A stretch of DNA of 64,000 nucleotides from Tetranychus cinnabarinus (Eukaryota; Arthropoda; Arachnida; Trombidiformes; Tetranychidae): NCBI GenBank assembly GCA_022266195.1, contig WHVY01000003.1, positions 6,820,001 through 6,884,000 of the forward strand, written 5' to 3'. The position numbers and the translations under genes were made by a program. Shown here one piece after another: positions 15,501-26,686 of this stretch. The notes beneath the pieces are model-generated. The model was not told where the DNA came from and did not search any database. It saw only the letters and a list, made by a program, of their open reading frames with translations. Numbering within the stretch: the stretch's first letter is position 1; every line of letters begins with the position of its first letter.

Positions 15501-16500
15501 GTGAGAAGAACCTTATACAAGGTTGAATGAAATGAGATGAGAAATGACCATAAAAAAAATGGTTGCTCAAGATTAAATAATGGTTTATAAATATATTAAT
15601 ACATAAATTACAATAACAGACCATTCCAGGTAATGATGATGATGATGAAAATATAAAGAGCAACAAAAGATAAACTTGATTCTCAATTGAATGTTTAGTT
15701 ACCCAAGGCTATTCTTGAATCTTGTTGACTCTTTTTTTTTGTACATAAATATATATTTCAATTTCATTTCAATACTATTATGAGGTAAGTGTATGAATGT
15801 GTGTTTAGCTAGAAGCCAAATTATTACACAGAAACCGGTTCAAAGTCAATTAATGATTAACATTTGATTAGAAGGCAAGAAAAGTCCAATCAAAATATCA
15901 TCAAAATGATATAACATTGTAACGAGAAGCTATTCAGGCTCAACAGTTACTTTAAACATTTTCAATATTGGACAAACAAAAAGCCCTTCCATTGTCCAAT
16001 GATTTTAAATATGTTGACCAAATCAACCGTTAGTTACTTATGCAACTGTTAATCAATAATTTCATTGTTTAACAATCGGTAATAACATTGATTGATGTAA
16101 CAATATTATAACATTGTTAACTGTTCATAGATTGAGGCGAGAAAAAAAATAGTTGATTGAAAGGGGAAAATTTCAAGGTAAAAATGGTCACAATTTGAAA
16201 GCTTAAAACACTTGTTTTCATCGCATTTAAATGAGATTGTAATAACAGTTAACATTTGGTAAACAATTTAATGACAAAATGGAAAGAGCAGTTTCAAGTT
16301 GTTTCAGTGAAAAATTGAAAATTAATCAACAAATGAACATAATTTACCCAAAATTTTTACATAATAAACCAGTTATGGGTAAGCAAAAGCCTTTGCCAAA
16401 CTAACATCTTAAAGCCTTTCAAAGTATAAAATGGAGACAGAAGATAATGATGATGATGATGATGATGTGTAATATAAAAGTACTTTCTGGTCTCTTCAGG
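9501..16500. other. Gene-poor AT-rich region, continued
   Basis: No gene can be supported. The longest open frames (9775-10170 plus, 12439-12801 plus, 13554-13832 minus) lack recognisable domains and are dominated by hydrophobic low-complexity sequence typical of AT-rich noncoding DNA. Simple repeats include an ATC run near 11685, a CT run near 11755-11771, a GAT run near 13386-13401 and further GAT runs near 15636 and 16450. A CCGTTA core lies at 16027-16032. AAAGGT/ACCTTT words continue at high density. Long introns or untranslated exons of a gene outside the window cannot be excluded. Confidence 0.45.
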
Positions 16501-19500
16501 TCAATGGTCCAAGAAACAAGTTAACCATCAACTAATTTAATACAATTTAAACTATTTACCTTTTATATATTGTCAGGGGAAAGTAAAGCCTTGAACCTTT
16601 CCTTGCACCTTGTAAGTCAATATCTTGAATCTTGAATCTCTTCTTCATTTGTTCATTAACGATAAAACTCTTTATTTTCATCATTTTTTTTACTTGTTTA
16701 CCAGTAAAGATGATGGTTAAGTCAGAGTCTAGAAGAAGGCGAAAAAGGTTAACCTGTAAGTTACTTGAAATATAATTCATTCAAAATCAGTGATCATGTT
16801 TACCATCATGTTGTTGTTGATGATGAGGATGATAAATAAAATGGTGATGAGCAAGACAACAGCAACCATTATCATGGCGAAGAAGAAGAAGAAAAGACTT
16901 GCCTATTTTCAAGGTCAACAAGTTACCAGAATTTTGTTTAAAAAATCAAATCCCGCTTGTTTCTTCCCCTTCTCATGGGTTCCCTCTAAGCCCATTGAAA
17001 CAGGTTGTACATCATCTTCATCAAGTATCCAAAATTATATGTTACATTGAGTTACAAACGGTGTTGCCTTTGTTAACCCAAACATTTTTAGACTCTTTTC
17101 TAATGATGTTTGTATCATCATCATCATCATCATGATGGTTCGTTGCTTGAATTATGAACGTTGATGGCCGACGTAGCGTGATCTCTTTAGATAGTGAGAA
17201 AAAGAGAGTGAAAGAACGGCCTTACAAGTAGAACGGGACAGTTCCTATGGAAACATAACTTTTTTTTTCTCTTCTCTTTCTTTTTCTTTACTTCTCTCTG
17301 TCTAATTATTCTGTAAGCTCAGCTACAGGTTCAAGGCTGGACTTTCGTTATGCGCCAACGAAGCGATTCATTGGTAGGAAAAAAAAGAGCTTAAAGAAAG
17401 AAGCACAAAAAAAGGTAAAAAATGATTTTAAAATAATCTCGTTGGGACAAAGAAATGAGTTTCACTGGTAAGAAAATGATTTCATTATTACAGGTTATTT
17501 GAATGAAAGGAAATTCATCTAAATTAGTTTCAATTTTAATTTCACTCTTAATCAAGATTCATCTCTTAAACACCGATGAAGGTCTGAACATCCGGCTGTA
17601 ACCGTTTTCCCAATTAAAAGGTGATTCCAATGATAATTTATTCATTTTCATTTTGAGAGTTCAATTTTTTTTGCCTCTTAAACCATTTTACCAATTGTTG
17701 CTTTACTTTGCTGTTAACCTTGTAATCCCGTTGACCAGGTAACAGTAACTCCTCCAAATTTCCGGTCATTTTCTGCCTTCTACTGTGATCATGAACAGCT
17801 TAATGATCAATTCAATTGGATTGGTCAATTGGCAAGTGAAAGTAAAAGTTGATTTACAAAAAAAGACCTTTTTTGGTTCAATTTTTTCTACTTGCGCTTT
17901 CCAAAAGTAAAACTTCAAAAGATGAGGCCAGATAATGATGGTAAAGAGGATGATAAAGATAATGATGAGAGTGAAAACGGAGGCCCCAGGGAGGGTTATT
18001 AAGGTCACATTGACCGAGTTCAAGGAGAGAGAGAAGAAGAAGAAAGAAAAGCTTTTAAGAATCATCATCCTTCTGATAATAATCATAGTAAGATATCTCT
18101 TTGGATTGTTATAACAGCAATTCACTTTCCTCTTTACCTTAAACTTACTGTACAACCTTGGCTCAGAATCCCGTTTAACAGGTTATTCCAGGTCACAGGT
18201 TATTCCGACGTTAACGCAACGGTAAAGTGTTGTCTCTCTCCCTATCCACCACCACCATCATCATCCTCATCATCCCAATCTTCACAGAGAAAGTAAACTA
18301 GACATGAACATTTCTTTATTACTTTTCCCCTCCTTCTTTACCTTTTACCTTTTAACTCTGTATTCAGTTTCTTTTTTCACCCTCATTATCATCTTCATCT
18401 TCCTTCATCCTCTCAGCCATTATCTTCATCTTCACCATCTTCTTTGTTACCTTCATTTTTAGGTAAAAAGAAGAAGATGAAACTGCATTTTTAGAGAGAA
18501 AGGAAACAAAAAAAAACTTTCTCCTCATTTTTCATCTTCATCTTTATACACTTGTCTTTGTCTTTAAAAGATGATGACAAAATGACATCTTTTTATCAGT
18601 AATTACCTGTCTTTTTTTACCTCTGCTCAGGCCTTTGCTTGAATCTGTTTTTGCGATTTTACCTTCCTTTCAGCTTGACATGATTTGAGTCGTTTCAATA
18701 GTAATCAGCCTTTATGAATTGATGAAAGTTTTGGATATTTTTCTGGTTCAGTCTAGTTTCTGGTCTGATAATGTTGCCTTTACAGAGTTGCTGCCTTTCT
18801 TAGTTCATTAAAAAACCTGTAACTGTTATCTGTCAGGTTTGCTGGGCCGGGTTTAACCTTCAAGGTAAAAGGACAGTTGGTGAGTGGGAATGATAGACGT
18901 TAATCAACAGTAACTTACCGTAATCAACTTGAATCACTACGATCACCAAATGATCATTTACCTTAATGATGAACAGTGAGAGAGAGAGAGAAGGATGATT
19001 GAGAGTGAAAGATGGGATCATTATAAGAGGTAAAAATTGGGTAACCACAGGTAAAAGTGATATAATGTTGAATACTCATTGAGCTTTGAATGGAAGCAAA
19101 AAAAACTGGTATTCATTTAAGCATGATGTAGTTAAGTTAGTGAATTTAAATCCACGTAGAGCTTATGTCATCCGGTGTTAAAATGTAATCAAACTATGTA
19201 ATTATCATGATTACCTTTATTGCTTGTCTTTCCCTCTATCTTTGTCTAGTTAATTAACCTAAAAGAAGTCAAGTTGTCAGGTCAAGTCAACATAAGTCTT
19301 ATCCGGACTTACATGACTCTTGACTCTAGGCAGGCTTTCATGTCACTTGATGCAACCTTGTGTGACCTTTTTAGGTTGTACCAAGTCAACTTGATTAGCC
19401 CAGGACTTTTTTTTCATCCTTGTATGATAATAATAACGACACCATAATTAATGTACCATGGAGCTACAATTAAAGGTTTGTTATCAAAACAGGTACATTT

Positions 19501-21390
19501 GGACGAGTTGCTTTCGTCCCACAGTTATTGATTTAAGGTACAATCGTCCATATGCCATTATTAAGTATCAGTCAATCAAAGCTTCGCATGTCTTTGCTTC
19601 TGATAACCCAATCTTATTTTCTGGTTAATCTGTTCAACTCTGACGTTCAACTCTTGTGAGTCAAAGGTTTCGGTTGAAATTGACATTTATTAAATACTCA
19701 AATGTAAAATGAAAATGAACCTTAATCATCAAAATACATTTATCACTTTCTTATTGTTATAATAATGGAAAATAACTGACATGTTTATCAATGAGTCAAT
19801 GAGTTGAATCGTTTGAAATCAACCTTTAAGGTGTTGAAAAATTCACATCAACAAGTGACTTAAATTGTTGACAATTTTTACACACTTACCTATTCTGAGT
19901 TAACTAGGGAAAGGTTACAATTTGATGGGAATGATGATGGTAATAATATGATAGCAGTCAGGTTGATCTCAACCATTATTCATGTATTATGAATGAAAAA
20001 AAGGGCCTAAAGGTTTTGGTAAATTTTATCAACCAGAAAATTCTGAACACAGTAAGACTTACAATGGATAATGATTATGTGAGACTTTATTGTCTTTAAG
20101 GGGAAGAGATGTTTTTTGTTCATCTTTACAGGTAAAGTTGTGCTTAAGATGCTCAACTGTTTCCTGTCATTTTCAGTAATTTTTTTATCTCATGACAAGA
20201 TTTTAGTGTTTTTTTTCTTGGTTCCTTTCTCTAGTTTTCAGTATCTTCATTTTACTGTATTAATGGTAGTTGTCGTCGTCTTTACACTCAGTTAATAATG
20301 AGACTAGAGTAAGGGTGTTTAAGGGGCTAGAAGGTGAAGGAGGAGGTAAAGATTACATGATGATGATGGAAAGAGTGAGAGTGAAGACTAAGGCTATTTT
20401 TACCCGCTCTTGATGAAGGGAAATGGCAAAGATTCAGAGAAATGGCTTTTAAACACAACAAAACTGGTAAGACCTGTTTACCTAACATTTTTTTGGGGTT
20501 CAAAAGGTATCCAAGACTGTTTGCTTTGATAAACATGGTAAAAACAAACAACATTTTAATCATTCAGATCACAATCATGGGATTGTCACAATTGTGGATG
20601 CACTTTGAAACAGATAACTGTAACACAATTGGTATCATTTACAACAATTGGTTTCACCCTTCTGTTACAGTTGATAAATATCGTCTTCATCTGATGTTCA
20701 ACCATCAGTGTTTCATATATTTGCTTATTCAGCCTGGAAATCAATTAGAGGTGAATTTATCAACTGATTTTGTTTACAAGTAAAGTGACAAAACATCGAC
20801 TTTCGGGTTAAGAGTAAAGATTTGAGTTTATTCGTGGAATGAAAAATTTTGTGATCAGTAGTTATCGATAAAATTGAGTTCAAAGAAACTTCGAACGTCT
20901 TTGAAGGCAGATTTTTTCAACAAACTCATTTTTCTGGTGCAACTTCAATGACCAGAAAATGGACAAATTTCGAGGAATGAAATTTTCTGTGTCTGTACAA
21001 GAGGCCACTTTGATAACTTTGAATCACTTAACACCAATAAATTGTCAAATTTATCTTCTCATTGATAGCAATTTCCATTGAAATTTAAATATGAATCGCA
21101 TAAAATGAACATTTTTCAAAATTCACTTTTAATCTCTTGCTTTTCTAGATTAATTTAATGTGTGTCAATGTGACAAAGGGTGGTCAACTCTCACTGAAGG
21201 GTGAGACCTCTCACCATTGACCCAAAAGTATTGGACTTTTACCTTTGACCAGCTGGTTAAACCCACTCCTAGTTTCAGTGAAAGAGGAAAAGGGAAGAGT
21301 AAAGAATGAGTATGATAATGATGATAATGATGATGAAGGGTATAAGCAAGAAGAATATAAAAAAGAGTCCCTTTGACCACTTAGGTAAGG
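16501..21390. other. Gene-poor AT-rich region, continued
   Basis: No gene can be supported. An ATG-initiated frame at 20442-20783 (113 codons) and a minus frame at 17766-18155 have no recognisable domain and are most likely chance. Simple repeats include an ATC run at about 17116-17135, CCACCA/ATC-type repeats near 18248-18275 and a GA run near 18978-18993. Purine-rich and pyrimidine-rich tracts alternate, and AAAGGTNA-like words are common. Confidence 0.45.
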
Positions 21391-21630
21391 TACACCTACG
21401 ATAAAGGGATTCAAAGGAAGCTGACCGTGGTTATGTTAGGTTATAAAGGTCATGAGATCTGTAGGGTTGCTAATCAATTAATGGCCAGTGAAATAAGGAT
21501 TGATTTCCTTCACTATGGGCTTTTCCTTTGGCAAGTTAAAAGGGTCAATAGGAAGGTAAAAAACTCTTATTATATTATGAAGAGAGAAAAAAAACACGTA
21601 TAAAAACTAGGTAATGTCCAGTTTGATTTG
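21391..21630. repeat. Upstream block U1, duplicated at 26208-26396
   Basis: The stretch beginning tacacctacgataaaggg and running to ctaggtaatgtcca reappears upstream of ovo copy B at about 26208-26396 with small substitutions and indels. It lies 1.7-2 kb upstream of copy A. In copy B it lies only about 0.3-0.5 kb from the start codon because intervening DNA is missing. This shows that the duplication giving rise to B included distal upstream DNA of A, or the reverse. Confidence 0.8.
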
Positions 21631-22539
21631 TTGAAAGATTTTCAACTTTTTTTTCTGTCACTTCCTCAACCTTTTGGAGTGCATTTCACCCTCTTCTGCC
21701 CATTACATCTGGTCTAGGGTTGTCTTCCTCTTAACCTACCTGTGATTCAGTTAGACCTTTCGATCATCCAATTGTCTAACTGACCCTTTTGTAGGTTGGT
21801 TGGTTAAATAATAAACAGTGTAAACAGGCCTTAATATCAGTTGAATCAGTTAGAGTTAGCATTTCATTTTTATGATTTTTTATCGCATCACTTTTTTGTT
21901 TCCTCTTCTTGTATAATTTGGGTCCATTTTACTCACCTTTATGGTCATTACCACTAAAAGGTAAAGGGAAAAGGAAAAGTAAATTTTAAACACAATTGTT
22001 GTCTAGTTGGTTAAATTAATATGAGCCGGAAAGTGAATGTAACATTGAATAATTTAACCTTTTTACACTTCATTTTACATTTTTGATTTAAAATTTGAAA
22101 TTAGCTCGCTAACATTTTGCCGGTTTGGTTATGGGTTTTGATTGGTTAAAGCTTTTGTTTCACTTCACCTCTTACTTTGCGGTAAACACGTTATTTGCTT
22201 TGTTATCTTGTTTGTTTTTTTGCTTGATTTTAATTATCTAACTGTTAATTCATAAATTATCATCTTTAGCAACTATTTTTTTTGTATTTTTTTGCTCTTT
22301 TTTTACTTTGGAGGCTTAGACTTGTTTCCGTTTGAATTTTTTTTCCTATGGAAGATGGACATTGAACAGAAAATCTAGAGAAAAGTCGAGAGTTTACTTG
22401 TCTTAAGTTTCATCATTAATTTTTGTCCTGCTGCTTGGTGTATTGTTTCTGAATGGTTGGAACTTGGACGTCAATAATTAATTGTTTGGTTTGTTTATGG
22501 TAAGTATTTGATAATTAACGATGTTGTTTCGAAATGTTG

Positions 22540-23355
22540 AAATATTACAAAAGTGGTTTTCGAAATGATGCAAACCTGAAACCGTTGGGTTGTCCTTGTT
22601 GTTACTCAATGATTTACAGTTATGAAAATTAATGTTCATTGAGGAAAACCGTTTGTGAATCAAAGTTTTTATTATTATCTCCCAATTAGCCATTCACAAT
22701 TAGTTAATTGTTTACCATTATAAGTTATAACGATACTTTCTCTTGATAGGTTATCCACTGTAAAGTAAAATTGGTGATTTTGTTTTTTTTAAGGGTAAAA
22801 ACTCTTGGGCCAAAAAAAGAGCGATTGGATTGGTGGAACTAGAACTGGCCCAGGTAACATGGAGTGAGAAGAAATGGAAGATAAGAAAGAGAATTAAGAA
22901 AGATGAAGAGAGAGAGAGAGAGGTAAAAGAGTGAGAGGATGGGAGAAAATAGAGAGAGACAGAGAGAGTATTTATTCTCGCCAGAGAAAGTGGTTTAACA
23001 AGTTTTTTGAATATTGGTTTGTGTGTTAACTTGAAAAAAGTTAAAGTAAGAAAGATAAGTTAATATAAACTTGGACAACAAAGTTACTTCAACACAGAAA
23101 CCTTTTGACTAATATTCATCTCTTATCACAACCGTTACTTTGTATTTAACCACAGTGAAGAAACTCTGTCAACTCTTTCCAATCAACAATCTTAATTTAA
23201 ACAATTTAGTGCTTCTGTCTCTTATCCTGTTTAAGCTTTACAATTTTCTAACTGCTCTTTTATGAGCTTCTTCTGATTTTGTTTGCTAAAATCATATTTT
23301 CTGTTCCTCTGCTTAAGACTCAACAAGTACTTAACGTATTCTTGGTTGCCTTACA
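22540..23355 (+). promoter_or_regulatory. Upstream/5' leader block U2 of ovo copy A
   Basis: This block precedes ovo copy A and recurs, in whole or part, before copies G (45144-45844), E (37928-38228) and B (26400-26686), and in diverged form before C and K. It includes a GA-rich stretch (about 22905-22970), a conserved tattctcgccagagaaagtgg element near 22975, and ACCGTTAC at 23131-23138, which matches the Ovo/OVOL binding core. No clear TATA box is seen close to the start codon. Conservation across copies suggests promoter plus 5' untranslated leader, but the transcription start is not identifiable by eye. Confidence 0.6.
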
Positions 23356-25154
23356 ATGCCGAAAGTATTTTTAATACGTAAAAGACTGAATCTCAAAGAG
23401 TCTAATACCCAGTCACAGTGGCGTCCAGTTACTCCACCACCAAGTCCTGAGGACGATGTGAAAGACGATCAACGAAAGAGTGCAAGCTCATCTAAGCAAC
23501 CGGGTAATCAAGCGACCTCATCATCTAGACCATCCTCAACGGCATCTTCATCAACTTCGTTAAGTTCATCATCTCAACCATCAGATTTATCTGAGGCTTC
23601 CTCATCAAGAGCAGAGTCAACCTCATCCAATTTATCCATTCCATCTCCATGTTACTCAGCAGAGTCAAACAATTTTAAAGAGCAATCATTTCCAAGTTGG
23701 AGCTCATCAGTAGCACCATCACCATTTAATCGAGTTTCTTCATCTTCACCATCAAATTCACCTTCACCTGTTTCACACCGTAAATATGGTTTAATTGCTC
23801 AATCAAATGAAGACGATGTCGATGAACAACTCAGGATTGAAAAACTTACTTTTAACCATGACTCTCAACGTCAATATTCCCACTCTGACAATCAATTCAA
23901 AAGTTCAAATGATAAATACCATTTCAAAACTCAGTATCAAAAACAACAGCAACAACATCGTAGACGTCCTTCATCTTTTTCATCGGGATCATCTTGCATG
24001 GACAATTCATCTTTGGATTGGTTATCAACTTCAGCATCTCCTGAGCCAATGTCACCGACATGTGTCGAAACTCTATCAAATGAGTCCAATTCACAATGTG
24101 CTATTGAAAATTCACCTTCTCCTTCGTCTTCATCCGCATCGTCAGTATCTTCAACTACGGCCTCAATTTGTCAAAGAGTACCTGTAATAAAAAACTTAAA
24201 TCAAAGCGATGGTCCTCTTAACTTGAAAATATCATCTCAACCAAGAATTACAGTAACTGACAAAATGTATAAAGAGTCAATTGAAAGATCTCGTATTGAA
24301 TCAAATGGTGAGATTGAACCATCTCTTCCTCCAACAGTTCAACTTCTTGCTCAAAGACTAGGTAAGTTTGTTATCTCCATCAAATAGTTTATCCAACAAT
24401 TAAACGTAGATCCAACAATCAAACTAAATATTTTATTAATCTCAACAGGAATTCCTCTTCACATGTTTAATTCTATTGATTTCGTTAATGGAGGACATGG
24501 AATCAAGAATCCTTTACTTTCTAATGGCAATGCTGCGAAAGTTCAGCCAGTTATTCAACCAAGTTTGGATGATCCAATGAAGTGTCCAATATGTGAAAAA
24601 CGCTTCACTTTATCGCGCTTACTTAATCGTCACCTTAAATGTCATTCAGACATAAAACGCTATTTATGCACATTTTGTGGCAAAGGCTTTAATGATACCT
24701 TTGATCTTAAAAGGCACACCAGAACTCATACAGGTTAGTAATTTTATTTGAATCTTAACTTTTGACTACTTCAATGAATTTTCGTTGAAAATTATGAAAC
24801 AATTATTCCAGTTAATCTTGATTTTTGCTAATATTTCTTTTTTCTCTTTTTTCTCTTATTTCTGCCATGATAGGTGTTCGTCCATACAAATGTAATCATT
24901 GTGATAAATCATTTACTCAAAGATGCTCTCTAGAATCTCATACTCTTAAAGTCCATGGTATTTCGCACACATATGCATACAAGGAAAGGAGGACAAAAAT
25001 ATACGTTTGCGAGGAGTGTGGAAACACTACCAATCAACCGGAATCACATTATCTCCATCTTAAACAGAATCATCCTTATTCGCCTGCTTTGGCAAAATTT
25101 TACGACAAAAGACATTTCAAATTTAATGATTCCAATTTTCCTTTTGCTGAATGA
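23356..25154 (+). CDS. ovo: Ovo/Shavenbaby zinc-finger transcription factor, copy A (full length)
   Basis: Three exons are inferred: 23356-24361, 24449-24733 and 24874-25154. The introns are GT-AG and both phase 1, and the joined frame gives 523 residues. The N-terminus MPKVFLIRKR resembles the SNAG repressor motif of Ovo/OVOL, Snail and Gfi1. WRPVTPPPSPED follows, then a long Ser-rich region with PSDLS (residues 75-79, a PxDLS-type CtBP motif) and PLNLK. The NGGHGIKNP block precedes four fingers at roughly residues 381-401, 409-429, 437-458 and 476-497. Fingers 2 and 3 (CTFCGKGFNDTFDLKRH, then CDKSFTQRCSLESH) are the hallmark Ovo sequences, and finger 4 is C-x2-C-x12-H-x4-H. Ovo proteins are nuclear DNA-binding regulators of epidermal and germline differentiation. 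This copy has the longest N-terminal region and a large gene-free upstream, so it is the best candidate for the ancestral gene. Confidence 0.93.
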
Positions 25155-25604
25155 AAATATCAATTCCATTGTTATCAGTCTCATCATTTGCATCATCCAC
25201 AATTTTTTTAATTTTATTGATATTTTTTTGGGTGTTATCACCATTTTTGCTGCATTTTTTCACAATTTCTTTTCATCTCAATTGGTTTTTCTGAAACAAG
25301 AAAAAATCCACCGCTGATGACAACGATTCTGAGTAATCTGTTCAAATCAATGCAGGCTTATATTTATTATAAGCAAGTTATTGATTTTGCCTGTAAAACT
25401 AAACTCTATGAAAAAACTTTCATTCAGCTAATCTTTTCACTATCATTCAATTGTTTTTTAATTAAGCAACACAATCCTTCCCTTGACTTTTTTAACTATC
25501 ATGTTAATTGTGTGAACAGATGTTCAATGCAAAAATATCACTTTTTGATGTTGGCAATCAATTCTATTGGATTTGAACAATCAAACAAATTAAAAACTTA
25601 TCTG
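25155..25604 (+). other. 3' flank/UTR of ovo copy A
   Basis: AT-rich sequence directly after the stop codon of copy A. It is shared in diverged form with the downstream flanks of B (27962 onward), C and G, including a common gttatcagtctcatcatttg segment and an acgattctgagtaatctgtt segment. That makes it a duplicated 3' UTR/flank. No canonical AATAAA was seen close to the stop. Confidence 0.55.
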
Positions 25605-26204
25605 TTAATTGTAATTCTCACTTTTATTTATGTTTTCTGGGGTTGGTTTACTTCTTTCGGTATCACTTCTTGATTTGGTATTAACTCCTTTCTGTTCTTT
25701 GGCACTGTTAACTTTAGATGGAACATATTCTTCCACTTTACCATTTCTGTTGCCATTGTGAGATTTTGAAATAATACTTGGTCGTGTTGGTGAATATTCG
25801 CCAACTCTCGGTTTCTTTTTAGGTATCTTATTGGAAACTAATGTTGAGCTTAACGTAGATGAAGTAACTGATGAGCTTGGTGTAACTGGCTTGCTAGGTA
25901 CAGTTGACTTTTTTGAAGGAATATACTCATCATTTTTTGGTCTACTTGGATTGCTATTAATACTTTTACTCTGTTGTTTTCTCATGTTTTCAAGGATTCG
26001 TTTTTCTCTATCCTTTTCGTCTTTAAGGTCAATCTTGGTCTTTTGTGAAGATTTAGATTTACTGCTAGCATAGATTCTTTCTTCTAATTGTCTTCTTTCC
26101 TCACGTTTCTTATCTGCTGCAGTTTTCCCTGCTTTCTCAGCTTCTTTCTGGGCTTTGATCTTTTCTAGGTATTCTTTCATCTTTTTGATAGTGATGTGCC
26201 CTCT
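25605..26204 (-). CDS. Unrecognised Lys/Ser-rich protein or exon fragment
   Basis: A minus-strand frame with an ATG at 26180 ends in a stop at 25605 (191 residues). It is open upstream to about 26204, where the sequence switches abruptly to the duplicated U1 block. The N-terminal half is charged and probably helical or coiled-coil (KEYLEKIKAQKEAEK, KKREERRQLEERI). The C-terminal half is Ser/Pro/Lys-rich with a recurring (D/E/V)EY-(I/V/S)-P-(S/T) motif: DEYIPSKK, GEYSPTRP and EEYVPSKV. I do not recognise the family. The composition is far less hydrophobic than the chance frames of this AT-rich DNA, and the repeated motif argues for real coding sequence. It may be the terminal exon of a gene truncated by the ovo duplication, or a fragment inserted between A and B. 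No second copy was seen in the window. Confidence 0.5.
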   Translation of the reverse strand, partial: RGHITIKKMKEYLEKIKAQKEAEKAGKTAADKKREERRQLEERIYASSKSKSSQKTKIDLKDEKDREKRILENMRKQQSKSINSNPSRPKNDEYIPSKKSTVPSKPVTPSSSVTSSTLSSTLVSNKIPKKKPRVGEYSPTRPSIISKSHNGNRNGKVEEYVPSKVNSAKEQKGVNTKSRSDTERSKPTPENINKSENYN

Positions 26205-26686
26205 TACTTACACCTACGATAAAGGGACTCAAAGGAAGCTGACCGTGGTTATGTTAGGTCATGGGGTTGCTAATCAATTAATGGCCAGTGAAATGAGGAT
26301 TGATTTCCTTCCTATTGGTGTCCCTTTGACAAGTTAAAAGGGTCAAGAGAAGGTAAAAAACTCTTATTATGAAAAACTAGGTAATGTCCATAGGTACGTA
26401 ACTGGATTGGTTGAACTAGAGCCGACCCAGGTAACATAGAATCACAAGAAATGGAAGATAAGAAAGAGAATTAAGAAAGATGAAGAGTGAGGTAAAAGAG
26501 TGAGAGGATGGGAGAAATAGAGAGCGATCGGGAGAGAGTATTTATTCTCGCCAGAGAAAGTGGTTTTACAAGTCTTTTGAATATTGGTTTGTGTGTTAAC
26601 TTGAAGAAAGTTGAAGCAAAAAAGTTTTGATTTGTTTCTGTTTCACTATTTGATAAGACTCGGAAGAGTTCAAAGTTTACTTGAAA
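26205..26686 (+). promoter_or_regulatory. Upstream region of ovo copy B (U1 + U2 fused)
   Basis: The U1 block (matches 21391-21620) is joined at about 26397 to U2 sequence (matches about 22828-23045), deleting roughly 1.2 kb that separates them upstream of A. The GA-rich stretch is shorter than in A, but the tattctcgccagagaaagtgg element is kept (about 26542-26562). About 80 bp just before the start codon do not match A. Confidence 0.6.

Noticed and set aside
17766..18155. 129-codon minus-strand open frame
   Set aside because: Phe/Ile-rich, with the GA-rich complement generating Ser/Phe runs; no domain.
20442..20783. 113-codon ATG-started plus-strand frame
   Set aside because: Composition is less biased than other chance frames, but there is no domain, no paralogue and no promoter evidence; left as unsupported.
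23795..24187. 130-codon frame inside ovo copy A exon 1
   Set aside because: Overlaps the real coding frame in another register; its Leu/His/Gln content reflects the Ser-rich codons of the true frame.
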